NCBI GenBank assembly: GCA_003599455.1
Contig: QZKF01000102.1
Span: 1-42,655 of the forward strand
Direction: 5' to 3'
DNA: 42,655 nt
Origin: Comamonadaceae bacterium
Lineage (GTDB): Bacteria > Pseudomonadota > Gammaproteobacteria > Burkholderiales > Burkholderiaceae_C
The position numbers were made by a program, and so were the translations under genes. The notes below the pieces were generated by a model. That model was not told the origin of the DNA, did not search any database, and was given only the letters and a program-made list of their open reading frames with translations. Shown here piece by piece: positions 1 to 9,804 of the stretch; positions within the stretch are counted from its first letter, which is position 1, and every line of letters begins with the position of its first letter.

Positions 1-141
1 TTCCACGACGCCACGCTGCGCGCGATTGCCGGCCGCAAGCCCGAAACCCTGGCCGATCTGGACGGCATCGCCGGCATCGGCCAGAAAAAGCGCGAGGCCT
101 ACGGCGCCGACGTGCTCCGGGTGGTGAGTGCTTTCGTCTGA
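1..141 (+). CDS. recQ: ATP-dependent DNA helicase RecQ, C-terminal end (5' truncated by window)
   Basis: Only the last 46 codons are present, reading from the first base to a TGA at 139-141. The peptide (FHDATLRAIAGRKPETLADL, then a GIAGIGQKKREAYG stretch) is the end of an HRDC domain, the helical nucleic-acid-binding module that closes RecQ helicases; the 'L..I.GIG..K...YG..vL.vv' pattern is typical. RecQ unwinds DNA 3'-5' in recombinational repair. HRDC also occurs in RNase D and other proteins, so the family is inferred from the position at the very C-terminus and the close match to RecQ tails. About 180 bases of apparently empty sequence separate it from the next gene. Confidence 0.75.
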   Translation, partial: FHDATLRAIAGRKPETLADLDGIAGIGQKKREAYGADVLRVVSAFV

Positions 142-320
142 GGCCGGCACGGCCCCGCGCAGGCCTTTGACCACCAAGGTGTGACAGGGTCTGCCGCCTG
201 TCGGCCCGCCCGCCTGTCGGGCCCCGCAACCGCTCAAGCCCGCGCCGCGCGTGCCGATGTTCTGGGTGTACCCGGGGACTTCCCCATCGAATCCCCGAAC
301 CCCACGAAACGGAGCGCTCC

Positions 321-665
321 ATGTTTTTCAGGTTGCCATGGTTTGGCAAAACCCCCAAGGTCCAGTACCACGACACGCAGGTGCTGGAGCTGGACTTTCT
401 CGTGGACGAGTTCCACGAAGCCATGGCCGACATCAAGGACCCGGTGCGCACCCGCATGCACGCCGCGCTGATGTCCTGCCAGAGCCCCAAGGACCTGTGG
501 TTCCTGCGCAGCAAGCTGTTCGCCCTGATCTCCAAGCACCACTGCGAGAGCGTGGCCAACAGCCGCGTGGCCCGGCTCGACCAGAAGCTGCGCTTCTTCG
601 TGGACAACCACCCGGACTACTCGGCCGACGAGCTGCCCAGCGGCCCGATGGCCTTGTTGCACTAG
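321..665 (+). CDS. Small conserved hypothetical protein (114 aa)
   Basis: A 114-residue, probably cytosolic protein with no signal peptide or membrane segment. The start is supported by a GGAG motif seven bases before the ATG. It begins with an aromatic, basic stretch (MFFRLPWFGKTPK) followed by a mostly helical region rich in charged and Leu residues, with a 'WFLRSKLFALISKHHCES' segment in the middle. I do not recognise a family; proteins of this kind are found as hypotheticals in Comamonadaceae. It stands alone between recQ and a convergent AAA+ ATPase gene, and a bidirectional terminator follows it at 757-783. Coding status rests on the ribosome-binding site, high-GC codon pattern and terminator placement. 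Confidence 0.7.
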   Translation: MFFRLPWFGKTPKVQYHDTQVLELDFLVDEFHEAMADIKDPVRTRMHAALMSCQSPKDLWFLRSKLFALISKHHCESVANSRVARLDQKLRFFVDNHPDYSADELPSGPMALLH

Positions 666-756
666 AGAACACCCCCGCGCCGCCTGCGGCGTCACCCCCT
701 CAAGGGGGCGGTGCCAGCGGCCCGGCAAAGCCGGTTCCGCGGCACCACTGGACAAA

Positions 757-783
757 GAAAAGGCCACCTCACGGTGGCCTTTT
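757..783. terminator. Bidirectional rho-independent terminator
   Basis: An 8-bp perfect stem (AGGCCACC at 761-768, GGTGGCCT at 773-780) with a 4-base loop is flanked by AAAA on the left and TTT on the right, so it can terminate both the 114-aa gene on the plus strand and the AAA+ ATPase gene on the minus strand, which converge here. Confidence 0.8.
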
Positions 784-802
784 GCATGGGAAGTGTGTTG
801 GC

Positions 803-3211
803 TCAATGCACAAAACCGATGCCGCGTGCTTCCCGCACCTCGGGCTTGATGCGGTGCTCGGCCTCGAGCTGGGCGATGAACTCCTCGGGCTCCAGCGCCT
901 CGGCCAGGATCTCCACCTGGCGTTTCACCGCCGCGAAGTCGCCCGGGCACAGCTGGTCGAGCCTAGCCAGCCGCGCGGCCAGCGCCGCGTCCAGCCGCGT
1001 GGCGTCGCCGCCCAGCGCTTCCACCACGAACATGGTCTCGCGCTGCGCCGCGGTGAGCGGCTTGAAGCGGATCTTGAAGGTGAAGCGCCGCAGCGCCGCC
1101 TGGTCGATGCTGTCCATCAGGTTGGTGGTGCAGATGAAGATGCCCGCGAAGCGTTCCATGCCCTGCAGCATCTCGTTGACCTCGGTCACCTCGTAGGTGC
1201 GCTGCGCGCCGCGCCGGTCCTGCAGGAAGCTGTCGGCCTCGTCGAGCAGCAGCACCGCCTTCTCGGCCTCGGCCTCGCGGAACATCGCCGCCATCTGCTG
1301 CTCGGTCTCGCCGACGAACTTGCTCACCAGGTCGCTCGCGCGGCGGATCATCAGCGGGCGCTCCAGCTGCTGGGCCAGGTGCTCGGCCAGCGCGGTCTTG
1401 CCGGTGCCGGGCGCGCCGTGGAAACACAGGCAGCCGTGGCCGCGCGCCTTGAGCGCGGCGATCACGCGCGGCAACTCGTAGCGCGACTCGACGTTGAGCA
1501 TGTCCAGGCTGTACTGCGTGGCGCTGGGGCGCTGCATCAGGTCGGGTTTGCGGCCCAGCGCGAGGTCGGCGTTCTTGAGCTGGCGCTCGATCAGGTCGTC
1601 GAGCACCGGCGCGGGCGCGCCGCGTGCCCTGGCGCTGCGCCGGGCCGCCGGCCTGGCCGGGCTGGCGGCGAGCTGGGCAAAGCGCAGCGCGGTGCGGATC
1701 TGCGCCGGCGTGAGGCCCTTGCGCTCGGTCAGGCGCGCGACCAGCGCGTCGGACACCGGCGCGTCTTCCAGCGTCTTGCGCACGAGCTGTTCGCGCGCGC
1801 CGGGCGGCGGGCTCTTGAGCTCGAGGTGGTAGGCGAAGCGGCGGCGGAACGCCGGGTCGATCTGTTCGATGCGGTTGGTCACCCACAGCGTGGGCACGGC
1901 GTTGGTCTCCAGGATCTGGTTCACCCAGGCCTTGCCGCTGACGCTGCCGGTGTGCGAGGCCGCCACGTGCTCGGCGCGCGCCATGATCTGCGCGGCCTCG
2001 CTGGAGATCGGCGGGAACACGTCTTCCACCTCGTCGAACAGCAGCGCCGAATGCGCCGTGCCTTTCAGGAACACCTGGGCGATCTGCAGCGAGCGGTAGC
2101 GGTCGCGGCCCGAGAGCGCGTTGCCGTCGCGGTCGGCGTATTCCACCTCGAACAATTCCAGGCCGGCGGCCTGCGCAACCACGCGCGCCAGCTCGGTCTT
2201 GCCGGTGCCGGGCGGGCCGTACATCAGCACGTTCACGCCCGGCTCCTTGCGCGCCACGGCCTCTCGCAGCAGGCCGCAAAGCAGGCGCACGTCTTCGCCG
2301 ACGTAGTCGAAGTCTTTCGGGCTCAGCGCCGAGCGCGCGGCCGGGCGGGTGAACACCGCCATGAGCTCGCTCTGCGTGCGGTACTCGCGCATCAGCACCG
2401 GCGGCAGCTTTTCGCTGACCTTCATGAGGTCGGCCAGGTCGGTGATGTTGTGCTCGGAGATCAGGTTCTCGACCATGCCGATGCGCTCCAGGCGCGAGCC
2501 GGCGCGCAGCGCTTCGCCGACCTCGCTGGCCTTCACGCCGGCCACGTCGGCGATCGCCGCGTAGGCCTCGGGCGCGTTGTTCACCTTGAACTCCACCAGG
2601 ATGGAGCGCAGGTCGCGCTGGTAGCGGGCCAGCGTGCCGTACAGCAGCAGCGCGCGCTCGGCGCGGTTGAGCTGCAACAGGCCGGCCAGCGCGTCGATGT
2701 TCTTCTCGACCAGGGTGGACTGCTTCTTCAATGAGTGGCTGAGCCATTCGCCGGTGACGGCCAGCACCGAGAGCAGGTCCTTCGGCGACTCCTTGGCGTA
2801 TTCGTCCAGGTAGAAGAACAGCGTGCCTTCTTCGTAGGGGCCGCGCCAGACGCCGTAGCGCTCCATGAAGGCGTTGGTCGCGAGCCGGTCGTGGCCGCTC
2901 CAGAGTTCGTTGTCCTTGCACCGGCGCTGCAGGAACTCGCGCAGGCGCAGCAGCACCGTGTGCGGCCACACGAGGTGGCGCCCGGCGAGCGAAAGCAGGG
3001 TGTTGAGGTCGCGCCGCACGTTGAAGCGCGGGCCCTGGCGCGCGGCCAGGGTGAGCACGAAGTGCGAGCACATGAGGTCGAGCACCGGCGCCTGGCGCAA
3101 GCCGTGCGGAACGAACACGCGGCCCTCGCCCGCGACCGGGCCACGGCCTTCGCGCGCATCGAGAACGGTGCGGGTCGCCGGTACCGCGGGCTGCAACGAG
3201 CGCTTGGTCAT
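803..3211 (-). CDS. Double AAA+ ATPase with long uncharacterised N-terminal region (802 aa)
   Basis: The start at 3211 is chosen because GGAGG lies seven bases upstream; longer in-frame starts lack a ribosome-binding site. Residues 1-300 form a region of unknown fold. AAA+ module 1 has Walker A GPPGTGKT (332-339), Walker B LLFDE (390-394) and a sensor/arginine-finger stretch TNRIEQIDPAFRRRF (445-459). AAA+ module 2 has GAPGTGKT (599-606), LLLDEAD (654-660) and ALRRF (706-710). Both look catalytically intact. The second module resembles classic spastin/Cdc48-like AAA domains, which thread or remodel proteins; the substrate here is unknown. No membrane segment is seen, so it is probably cytosolic. 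It is a single gene, divergent from ilvA and convergent with the 114-aa gene. Confidence 0.85.
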   Translation of the reverse strand: MTKRSLQPAVPATRTVLDAREGRGPVAGEGRVFVPHGLRQAPVLDLMCSHFVLTLAARQGPRFNVRRDLNTLLSLAGRHLVWPHTVLLRLREFLQRRCKDNELWSGHDRLATNAFMERYGVWRGPYEEGTLFFYLDEYAKESPKDLLSVLAVTGEWLSHSLKKQSTLVEKNIDALAGLLQLNRAERALLLYGTLARYQRDLRSILVEFKVNNAPEAYAAIADVAGVKASEVGEALRAGSRLERIGMVENLISEHNITDLADLMKVSEKLPPVLMREYRTQSELMAVFTRPAARSALSPKDFDYVGEDVRLLCGLLREAVARKEPGVNVLMYGPPGTGKTELARVVAQAAGLELFEVEYADRDGNALSGRDRYRSLQIAQVFLKGTAHSALLFDEVEDVFPPISSEAAQIMARAEHVAASHTGSVSGKAWVNQILETNAVPTLWVTNRIEQIDPAFRRRFAYHLELKSPPPGAREQLVRKTLEDAPVSDALVARLTERKGLTPAQIRTALRFAQLAASPARPAARRSARARGAPAPVLDDLIERQLKNADLALGRKPDLMQRPSATQYSLDMLNVESRYELPRVIAALKARGHGCLCFHGAPGTGKTALAEHLAQQLERPLMIRRASDLVSKFVGETEQQMAAMFREAEAEKAVLLLDEADSFLQDRRGAQRTYEVTEVNEMLQGMERFAGIFICTTNLMDSIDQAALRRFTFKIRFKPLTAAQRETMFVVEALGGDATRLDAALAARLARLDQLCPGDFAAVKRQVEILAEALEPEEFIAQLEAEHRIKPEVREARGIGFVH

Positions 3212-3381
3212 CCAGACACCTCCAGAACTGCCTTCCAGTGACGCCATGCCGGGGAAGCCGACATTCCAGCGGACCATAACCCAGCTTGATGAATCATGGA
3301 AGAGAGTGATGGTGTGTGTTTGAGGAATTTGTCGGGCTTTACCACCGCGCGTCGGCGCCGCCGCCGGTTCACAATCGCGCC

Positions 3382-4581
3382 ATGCTGGAACTACACGACA
3401 TTCAAGCCGCCGCCGGTCGCCTCGCCGGCCATGTGCTGGACACGCCATTCGTCGAATCGCGCACCATCTCGCAGCTCACCGGCTGCCAGGTGTTCCTGAA
3501 ATTCGAGAACCTGCAGTACACCGCCTCGTTCAAGGAGCGCGGTGCCTGCAACAAGCTGGCTCAGCTCAGCGCCGACGAGCGGGCGCGCGGCGTGATCGCC
3601 ATGAGCGCGGGCAACCACGCGCAGGGCGTGGCCTACCACGCGCAGCGCCTGGGCCTGCGCGCGGTGATCGTCATGCCGCGTTTCACGCCGGGCGTGAAGG
3701 TGGAGCGCACGCGCGGCTTCGGCGCCGAGGTGGTGCTGCACGGCGACACGCTGGACGAGTCGCGTTCGCATGCGCGCGAGCTCGCGCAGCAGCAAGGCCT
3801 GGTGTTCGTCCACCCCTACGACGACGAGGCCATCGTGGCCGGCCAGGGCACGCTGGCGCTGGAGATGCTGCGCGAGCAACCCGACCTGGACACGCTGGTG
3901 ATCGCCATCGGCGGTGGCGGCCTGATCGCCGGCATCGCCACCGCGGCCAAGGCGATCCGGCCCGACATCCGCATCGTGGGCGTGCAGACCGAGCGCTTCC
4001 CGGCCATGGTCAACGCGATCCAGGGCACACACCTGCCGCAGGGCAGCAGCACCATCGCCGAGGGCATCGCGGTGGGCACGCCGGGCGTGATCACCGAGGC
4101 CATCATCCGCCAGAAGGTCGACGAGCTGCTGCTGGTCGACGAGGGCGACATCGAGCAGGCGATCGTGATGCTGCTGGAGATCGAGAAGACGCTGGTGGAA
4201 GGTGCCGGCGCCGCCGGCCTGGCCGCCCTGCTCAAGCACCCGCAGCGGTTCGCGGGCCAGCGCGTGGGCCTGGTACTGTGCGGCGGCAACATCGACCCGA
4301 TGCTGCTGGCCTCGATCATCGAGCGCGGCATGGTGCGCGCCGGCCGGCTGGCGCGCATCCAGGTCAACGCGCGCGACGTGCCGGGCAATCTCGCGCGCAT
4401 CACGGCTACGGTGGCCGATGCGGGCGCCAACATCGACGAGGTGCACCACCAGCGCGCCTTCACCCTGCTGGCCGCGCAGAACGTGGCGATCGAACTCGTG
4501 CTGCAGACGCGCGGGCGCGAGCACATCGCGCAGGTGATCGAGCGGCTGCGCGCCGCTGGCTTCGACACCGCCCTGCTCTGA
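3382..4581 (+). CDS. ilvA: Threonine ammonia-lyase (399 aa) with C-terminal ACT domain
   Basis: PLP enzyme that deaminates threonine to 2-oxobutanoate, the first step towards isoleucine, or threonine breakdown in the catabolic form. The N-terminal beta-family fold has the PLP lysine in SFKERGA (Lys51), the SAGNHAQG substrate/PLP loop (74-82) and the glycine-rich phosphate loop GGGGLIAG (177-184). The last ~75 residues form one ACT domain (RIQVNARDVPGNLARITATV). One ACT domain and ~400 residues match the short form rather than the ~510-residue two-ACT IlvA of enterics, so catabolic (TdcB-like) use cannot be excluded. The start at 3382 was taken because it opens the conserved N-terminus (MLELHDIQAAA); no strong ribosome-binding site precedes it. 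Cytosolic, monocistronic. Confidence 0.88.
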   Translation: MLELHDIQAAAGRLAGHVLDTPFVESRTISQLTGCQVFLKFENLQYTASFKERGACNKLAQLSADERARGVIAMSAGNHAQGVAYHAQRLGLRAVIVMPRFTPGVKVERTRGFGAEVVLHGDTLDESRSHARELAQQQGLVFVHPYDDEAIVAGQGTLALEMLREQPDLDTLVIAIGGGGLIAGIATAAKAIRPDIRIVGVQTERFPAMVNAIQGTHLPQGSSTIAEGIAVGTPGVITEAIIRQKVDELLLVDEGDIEQAIVMLLEIEKTLVEGAGAAGLAALLKHPQRFAGQRVGLVLCGGNIDPMLLASIIERGMVRAGRLARIQVNARDVPGNLARITATVADAGANIDEVHHQRAFTLLAAQNVAIELVLQTRGREHIAQVIERLRAAGFDTALL

Positions 4582-4622
4582 AGCCCCGCCGCCGCGTCGG
4601 TGCCGATCGGGCGGCGGCGCGG

Positions 4623-4652
4623 TTGACGCTGCGGCGCCCGCTCTGACATCAT
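4623..4652 (+). promoter_or_regulatory. Candidate sigma-70 promoter for the CmpX-like gene
   Basis: A -35-like TTGACG at 4623-4628 and a -10-like CATCAT at 4647-4652 are separated by 18 bases, about 37 bases before the ATG at 4689. The match is partial, and only its position in a short gap between same-strand genes supports it. Confidence 0.3.
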
Positions 4653-4688
4653 GGGCCGCTCTGCCAACGCAACCGGAGGAGTCGGCAC

Positions 4689-6149
4689 ATGGACACCAAC
4701 ACCCTGTGGAACTCGCTGCAAAGCACGCTGGGCACCCACATCCCGCAACTGCTCGGCGCGCTCGCCATCTTCATCCTGGGCTGGTTCATCGCGGTGCTGG
4801 TGCGCGCGGCCACGCGCAAGAGCCTGGGCTTCGTCGGCGTCAACCATCGCTTCGGCAAGCTCACACAGACGCGCGTTGACATCGAGGGCGCGGTGGCGCT
4901 GGCCCTGTTCTGGGTGGTGATCCTGCTCACCCTGGTGGCGGTGTTCAATTCGCTGAACCTGGCCATCGTCTCCGGCCCGTTCTCGGCCTTCACCACGCAG
5001 CTGTTCGAATACGCGCCGCGCATCATCGGCGGCCTCGTGCTCGCGCTGGTCGGCTGGCTGGTGGCCAGCGTGGTGCGGGCGCTGTCGCAGAAGCTGCTGG
5101 ACAAGACCACGCTCGACGAAAAGCTGTCCGAGCACGCCGACATGGCGCCCATCAGCGACAGCCTCTCAGGCGCGCTGTTCTGGCTGGTGATCCTGCTGTT
5201 CGTGCCGGCCATCCTGGGCGCGCTGCAGATGGAGGGCCTGCTCGACCCGCTGCGAGCCATGGTGACCAAGACGCTGGACATGCTGCCCAACGCGGTGGCC
5301 GCGTTCGTGATCGGTGGCGTGGGCTGGATCGTGGCCACCGTGCTGCGCAACCTCACCACCCACCTGAGCCGCACCGCGGGCGTGGACAAGCTCGGCCACC
5401 AGGCCGGCCTGGCCGACACGGTGAAGCTCTCGCGCGTGATCGGCATGCTGGTGTTCGTGGCGGTGTTCCTGCCCTCGCTGATCGCCGCGCTCGACGCGCT
5501 GAAGATCGAGGCCATCTCCCGCCCGGCGACCGACATGCTGAACACGATGCTGCAGGCGGTGCCGCACCTGATCGCCGCCGCGCTGATCCTGGTGGTCACC
5601 TGGCTGGTGGCCTCGTTCGCCAGCAAGCTGCTGGCCAGCCTGCTGGCGACGCTGGGCTTCGACACCCTGCCCGCGCGCCTGCAGATGGCGCACGCCTTCG
5701 AGAAGACCAGCGCGTCCACCGCCGTGGGCCGGGTCGCGCTGTTCTTCGCCATGCTGTTCGCCACCGTGGAAGCCGCCGCGCAGCTCGGCTTCGGGCAGGT
5801 CAGCGACATCGTCTCGAGCTTCATCCGCTTCGGCGGCGACATCCTGCTGGGCTCGGCGATCCTGGTGATCGGTTTCTGGCTCGCCAATGGCGCATACGCG
5901 GCCATCGACCGCGCCAGCGGCGCCGGCACCAAGGGCCTGGCGCGCATCGGCCGCTACGCCATCCTGGCGCTGGTGATCGCCATGGGCCTGCGCGCCATGG
6001 GCATCGCCGACGACATCGTCAACCTGGCCTTCGGTCTCACGCTGGGCGCGGTGGCGGTGGCGGTCGCGCTCTCGTTCGGCCTGGGCGGGCGCGAGGCGGC
6101 CGGCAAACTGATGGATCATTGGCTGTCCCGATTCCGCCGTGAGGATTGA
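4689..6149 (+). CDS. CmpX-like membrane protein with TM-helix repeats (mechanosensitive-channel-related)
   Basis: A 486-residue inner-membrane protein built from many hydrophobic segments that recur with a similar pattern (for example LLGALAIFILGWFIAVLVR near 18-36, then IIGGLVLALVGWLVASVVR and VAAFVIGGVGWIVATVLR). Such repeated 'helix-GW-helix' units are characteristic of TM-helix-repeat proteins related to MscS channels, such as Pseudomonas CmpX. It ends with a short loop FGLGGREAAGKL and a charged tail and has no large MscS beta domain. A GGAGGAG ribosome-binding site precedes the ATG. Its stop is three bases before the next gene's start, so it is co-transcribed with the thioesterase gene. 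Channel activity is inferred from family only. Confidence 0.8.
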   Translation: MDTNTLWNSLQSTLGTHIPQLLGALAIFILGWFIAVLVRAATRKSLGFVGVNHRFGKLTQTRVDIEGAVALALFWVVILLTLVAVFNSLNLAIVSGPFSAFTTQLFEYAPRIIGGLVLALVGWLVASVVRALSQKLLDKTTLDEKLSEHADMAPISDSLSGALFWLVILLFVPAILGALQMEGLLDPLRAMVTKTLDMLPNAVAAFVIGGVGWIVATVLRNLTTHLSRTAGVDKLGHQAGLADTVKLSRVIGMLVFVAVFLPSLIAALDALKIEAISRPATDMLNTMLQAVPHLIAAALILVVTWLVASFASKLLASLLATLGFDTLPARLQMAHAFEKTSASTAVGRVALFFAMLFATVEAAAQLGFGQVSDIVSSFIRFGGDILLGSAILVIGFWLANGAYAAIDRASGAGTKGLARIGRYAILALVIAMGLRAMGIADDIVNLAFGLTLGAVAVAVALSFGLGGREAAGKLMDHWLSRFRRED

Positions 6150-6152
6150 TGC

Positions 6153-6587
6153 ATGACCCAGAACCCGACCACCCCCGCCACCCCCACCGTCGCCTCGCTC
6201 CAGGGCCTGTTGGCCGCCTGGTTTGCCCCCTGGATCCAGGCCATGGGCCTGCAGGTCGAATCCTTCACCGATGGTGAAGTCACGCTGCGCCTGCCGCAAA
6301 ACGACCAGCTTTCGCGCGTGGGCGGCATGCTGTGCGGGCAGGCCATGATGGCAGCCGCCGACACCGCCATGGTGCTGGCCATCGTGACCCAGCTCGGCGA
6401 CCAGCGCCCCATGACCACGGTGCAGCTCAACACCAGCTTCCTCAAGCCGCTCTCGGGCCAGGACGCGCGCATCACCGCGCGCGTGATCCGCGCCGGCAAG
6501 AGCCTGGTGTTCGGCGAAATCGACATCTGCGGCGCCACCGACGGGCGCAGCGTGTGCCGCGCCAGCACCACCTACGCGCTGCTCTGA
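6153..6587 (+). CDS. PaaI-type hotdog-fold acyl-CoA thioesterase (144 aa)
   Basis: A single hotdog domain of the usual PaaI length. The signature VGGMLCGQAMMAAADTAMVL is the central helix of this family, which carries the catalytic acid, and the later strand TTVQLNTSFLKPL is the usual beta segment. Such enzymes hydrolyse acyl- or aryl-CoA thioesters in the cytosol; the substrate cannot be read from sequence. The ATG at 6153 has GAGG eight bases upstream. An ATG at 6149 overlaps the previous stop but is out of frame. The gene follows the CmpX-like gene by three bases, suggesting translational coupling. Confidence 0.85.
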   Translation: MTQNPTTPATPTVASLQGLLAAWFAPWIQAMGLQVESFTDGEVTLRLPQNDQLSRVGGMLCGQAMMAAADTAMVLAIVTQLGDQRPMTTVQLNTSFLKPLSGQDARITARVIRAGKSLVFGEIDICGATDGRSVCRASTTYALL

Positions 6588-6639
6588 GCGCGCATCCCTT
6601 AAAATCGTGGCAGTTTTGAACCCCCAGACGGAGAGCCCC

Positions 6640-6783
6640 ATGTCCCACCACGATCACCACACGCCCAGCGACCAGCCCGAGGACGTGGTCGAGTCCATCG
6701 TTCCCTACATGCCCATCGTGCTGCCCGTGGCCGGCGGTGTGCTGATGTTCCTGCTGGCCTTCATCGCCGTGTTCATGGCCTGA
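6640..6783 (+). CDS. Small single-pass membrane protein (47 aa)
   Basis: A 47-codon gene begins at an ATG preceded by GGAGA at a proper distance and ends at TGA 6781-6783, followed at once by a strong terminator. The protein has a His/Asp-rich polar N-terminus (MSHHDHHTPSDQPEDVVES) and one hydrophobic helix (roughly 25-46: PIVLPVAGGVLMFLLAFIAV), ending almost at the membrane edge. A -10-like TAAAAT at 6600-6605 lies upstream. This architecture suggests a regulator or subunit of a larger membrane complex. The His cluster could bind metal, but that is conjecture. I recognise no family. Confidence 0.7.
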   Translation: MSHHDHHTPSDQPEDVVESIVPYMPIVLPVAGGVLMFLLAFIAVFMA

Positions 6784-6802
6784 GCCTCGCGCGCTGTCCG
6801 GC

Positions 6803-6839
6803 AAGCCGAACGCCCGAAGGGGCCTTCGGCTTTCTTTTT
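6803..6839 (+). terminator. Rho-independent terminator after the 47-aa gene
   Basis: The outer stem AAGCCGAA (6803-6810) pairs with TTCGGCTT (6825-6832), with an inner GCCC/GGGC stem and a GAAG loop, and is followed by a T-rich run to 6839. Confidence 0.85.
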
Positions 6840-6880
6840 GGCCGGCCCACCCCCCCGGCTCCCTGCCCCAACCGTTTAAT

Positions 6881-6894
6881 GCATCACGTTATGC
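6881..6894. promoter_or_regulatory. Imperfect palindrome in the pckG upstream region (possible operator)
   Basis: GCATCACGTTATGC is a 14-base palindrome with one mismatched pair. Just downstream, 6907-6922 holds a direct repeat of GTAAC around ACGTTC, and 6936-6943 has an AT-rich -10-like CATAAAAT. These lie in the 373-base gap 6784-7156 between the small membrane gene and pckG, which otherwise holds only the terminator and a GC-rich leader with no convincing small ORF. Regulation of pckG from here is inference. Confidence 0.35.
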
Positions 6895-7156
6895 GGGTTT
6901 TGCATGTAACACGTTCGTAACTGGCCGGGCACTTTCATAAAATTGGTCCATTGGCCGACACGCTGACCAGACCCGGGTCCACCGACCTGCTTCTTGACTC
7001 CCCTGCTGCAACCGCCATCCGCACCGCAGCACCAGGCGCCGACCGCCCCTTTTGCCCAAGGGACCCCTCAGACAGCCGCCCCGTCATTCCCCATGGCGCT
7101 TGCGGCTGTCGGTGTCTCTGAGGCACGCCGCTTTACAAACTTCTGGAGCCGATTCC

Positions 7157-9013
<1,857 letters not shown>

Positions 9014-9090
9014 GGCCCGCCCCCGAACCCGGCGGGCCGCACGATCTGCCGTTCGCCGCATCCGCCACCGGGGTCACACGCCCCGGGGCG

Positions 9091-9123
9091 AAAAAAAAGC
9101 CACCGGACCCGGTGGCTTTTTTT
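9091..9123. terminator. Bidirectional rho-independent terminator
   Basis: The stem GCCACCGG (9099-9106) pairs with CCGGTGGC (9109-9116), flanked by eight A on the left and seven T on the right. It serves pckG on the plus strand and the convergent membrane-protein gene on the minus strand. Confidence 0.9.
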
Positions 9124-9139
9124 GTGGGCGCGTGGCGCT

Positions 9140-9703
9140 TCAGATGTAGTACATCAGGCGGTTGCGCGCACGGGCCTGGCCCAGTTGCTCCCAGTAGCTC
9201 AGCGCGGGCGACGCGGCCTTCGGCGCTTCGGGCAGGCCCAGCGGTGCGAGCGCTTCGGCGAAGGACTGCTGTGGCGCGACAGGCTCTTCGGCTTCCGCGT
9301 GGGTGCGGGCCAGCATCAGCTCGCTCATCAGGCGGTGGTCCTGGCGGGCCATTTCCCACAGGCGGGTTTCGGCGCGCGCTTCGGCCAGCGCCTGCGACCA
9401 GCCGTCCAGCGAGACAATGGCGCGGCGGGCCAGCGAACGTGCGGTGCCGGCAAACAGGGCGAGGCCGGCGAAGACCACGACCCACAGAAAGACCCAGGCC
9501 AGCAGCAGATGGCCGTCGGCCCAGGTGCTGATCAGACGGTCGGCCAGCACGACCATGGCGGCAACCACGGCGGCAAGCAGCATGGCGGTCAGGCCGCGCG
9601 CATTCTCGGAGCGGCGGCGGATGCCGTCGACACCCTTGTGCGCGGGGGCGGATGCCGGGCGCAGGCCCAGCGGGGCAGAGGAAAGGGTTGCGAAAGTGCT
9701 CAT
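9140..9703 (-). CDS. Hypothetical two-helix membrane protein (187 aa)
   Basis: A polar N-terminus of about 40 residues is followed by two adjacent hydrophobic segments (LTAMLLAAVVAAMVVLA and LLLAWVFLWVVVFAGLALFAG) and a roughly 95-residue cytosolic-looking tail rich in Ala, Arg and Glu that is probably helical. The ATG at 9703 has AGGAG seven bases upstream; a TTG-initiated 12-codon extension is less likely. I recognise no family. It is divergent from a LysR regulator across about 100 bases containing a perfect palindrome, and may be under that regulator's control, which is inference. Confidence 0.7.
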   Translation of the reverse strand: MSTFATLSSAPLGLRPASAPAHKGVDGIRRRSENARGLTAMLLAAVVAAMVVLADRLISTWADGHLLLAWVFLWVVVFAGLALFAGTARSLARRAIVSLDGWSQALAEARAETRLWEMARQDHRLMSELMLARTHAEAEEPVAPQQSFAEALAPLGLPEAPKAASPALSYWEQLGQARARNRLMYYI

Positions 9704-9748
9704 GGCGGACTCCTGAAGGGATGAATGTCTTTTGGACAACGCAATACT

Positions 9749-9760
9749 AGGGTTAACCCT
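9749..9760. promoter_or_regulatory. Perfect 12-bp palindrome between divergent genes
   Basis: AGGGTTAACCCT is a perfect inverted repeat in the 101-base gap between the two-helix membrane protein (start 9703) and the LysR gene (start 9805). Its position suggests an operator, but the binding protein is unknown. Confidence 0.4.
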
Positions 9761-9804
9761 TGCATTTTTCCAATTTATCTTTGTGATGCATTACATTCAC
9801 AACG

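Noticed and set aside
251..2734. Very long plus-strand ORF (827 codons) opposite the AAA+ ATPase gene
   Set aside because: It is an antisense shadow of a high-GC gene: low-complexity Arg/Ala/Gly/His/Gln composition and no motifs, while the minus strand has a perfect double AAA+ reading with a ribosome-binding site.
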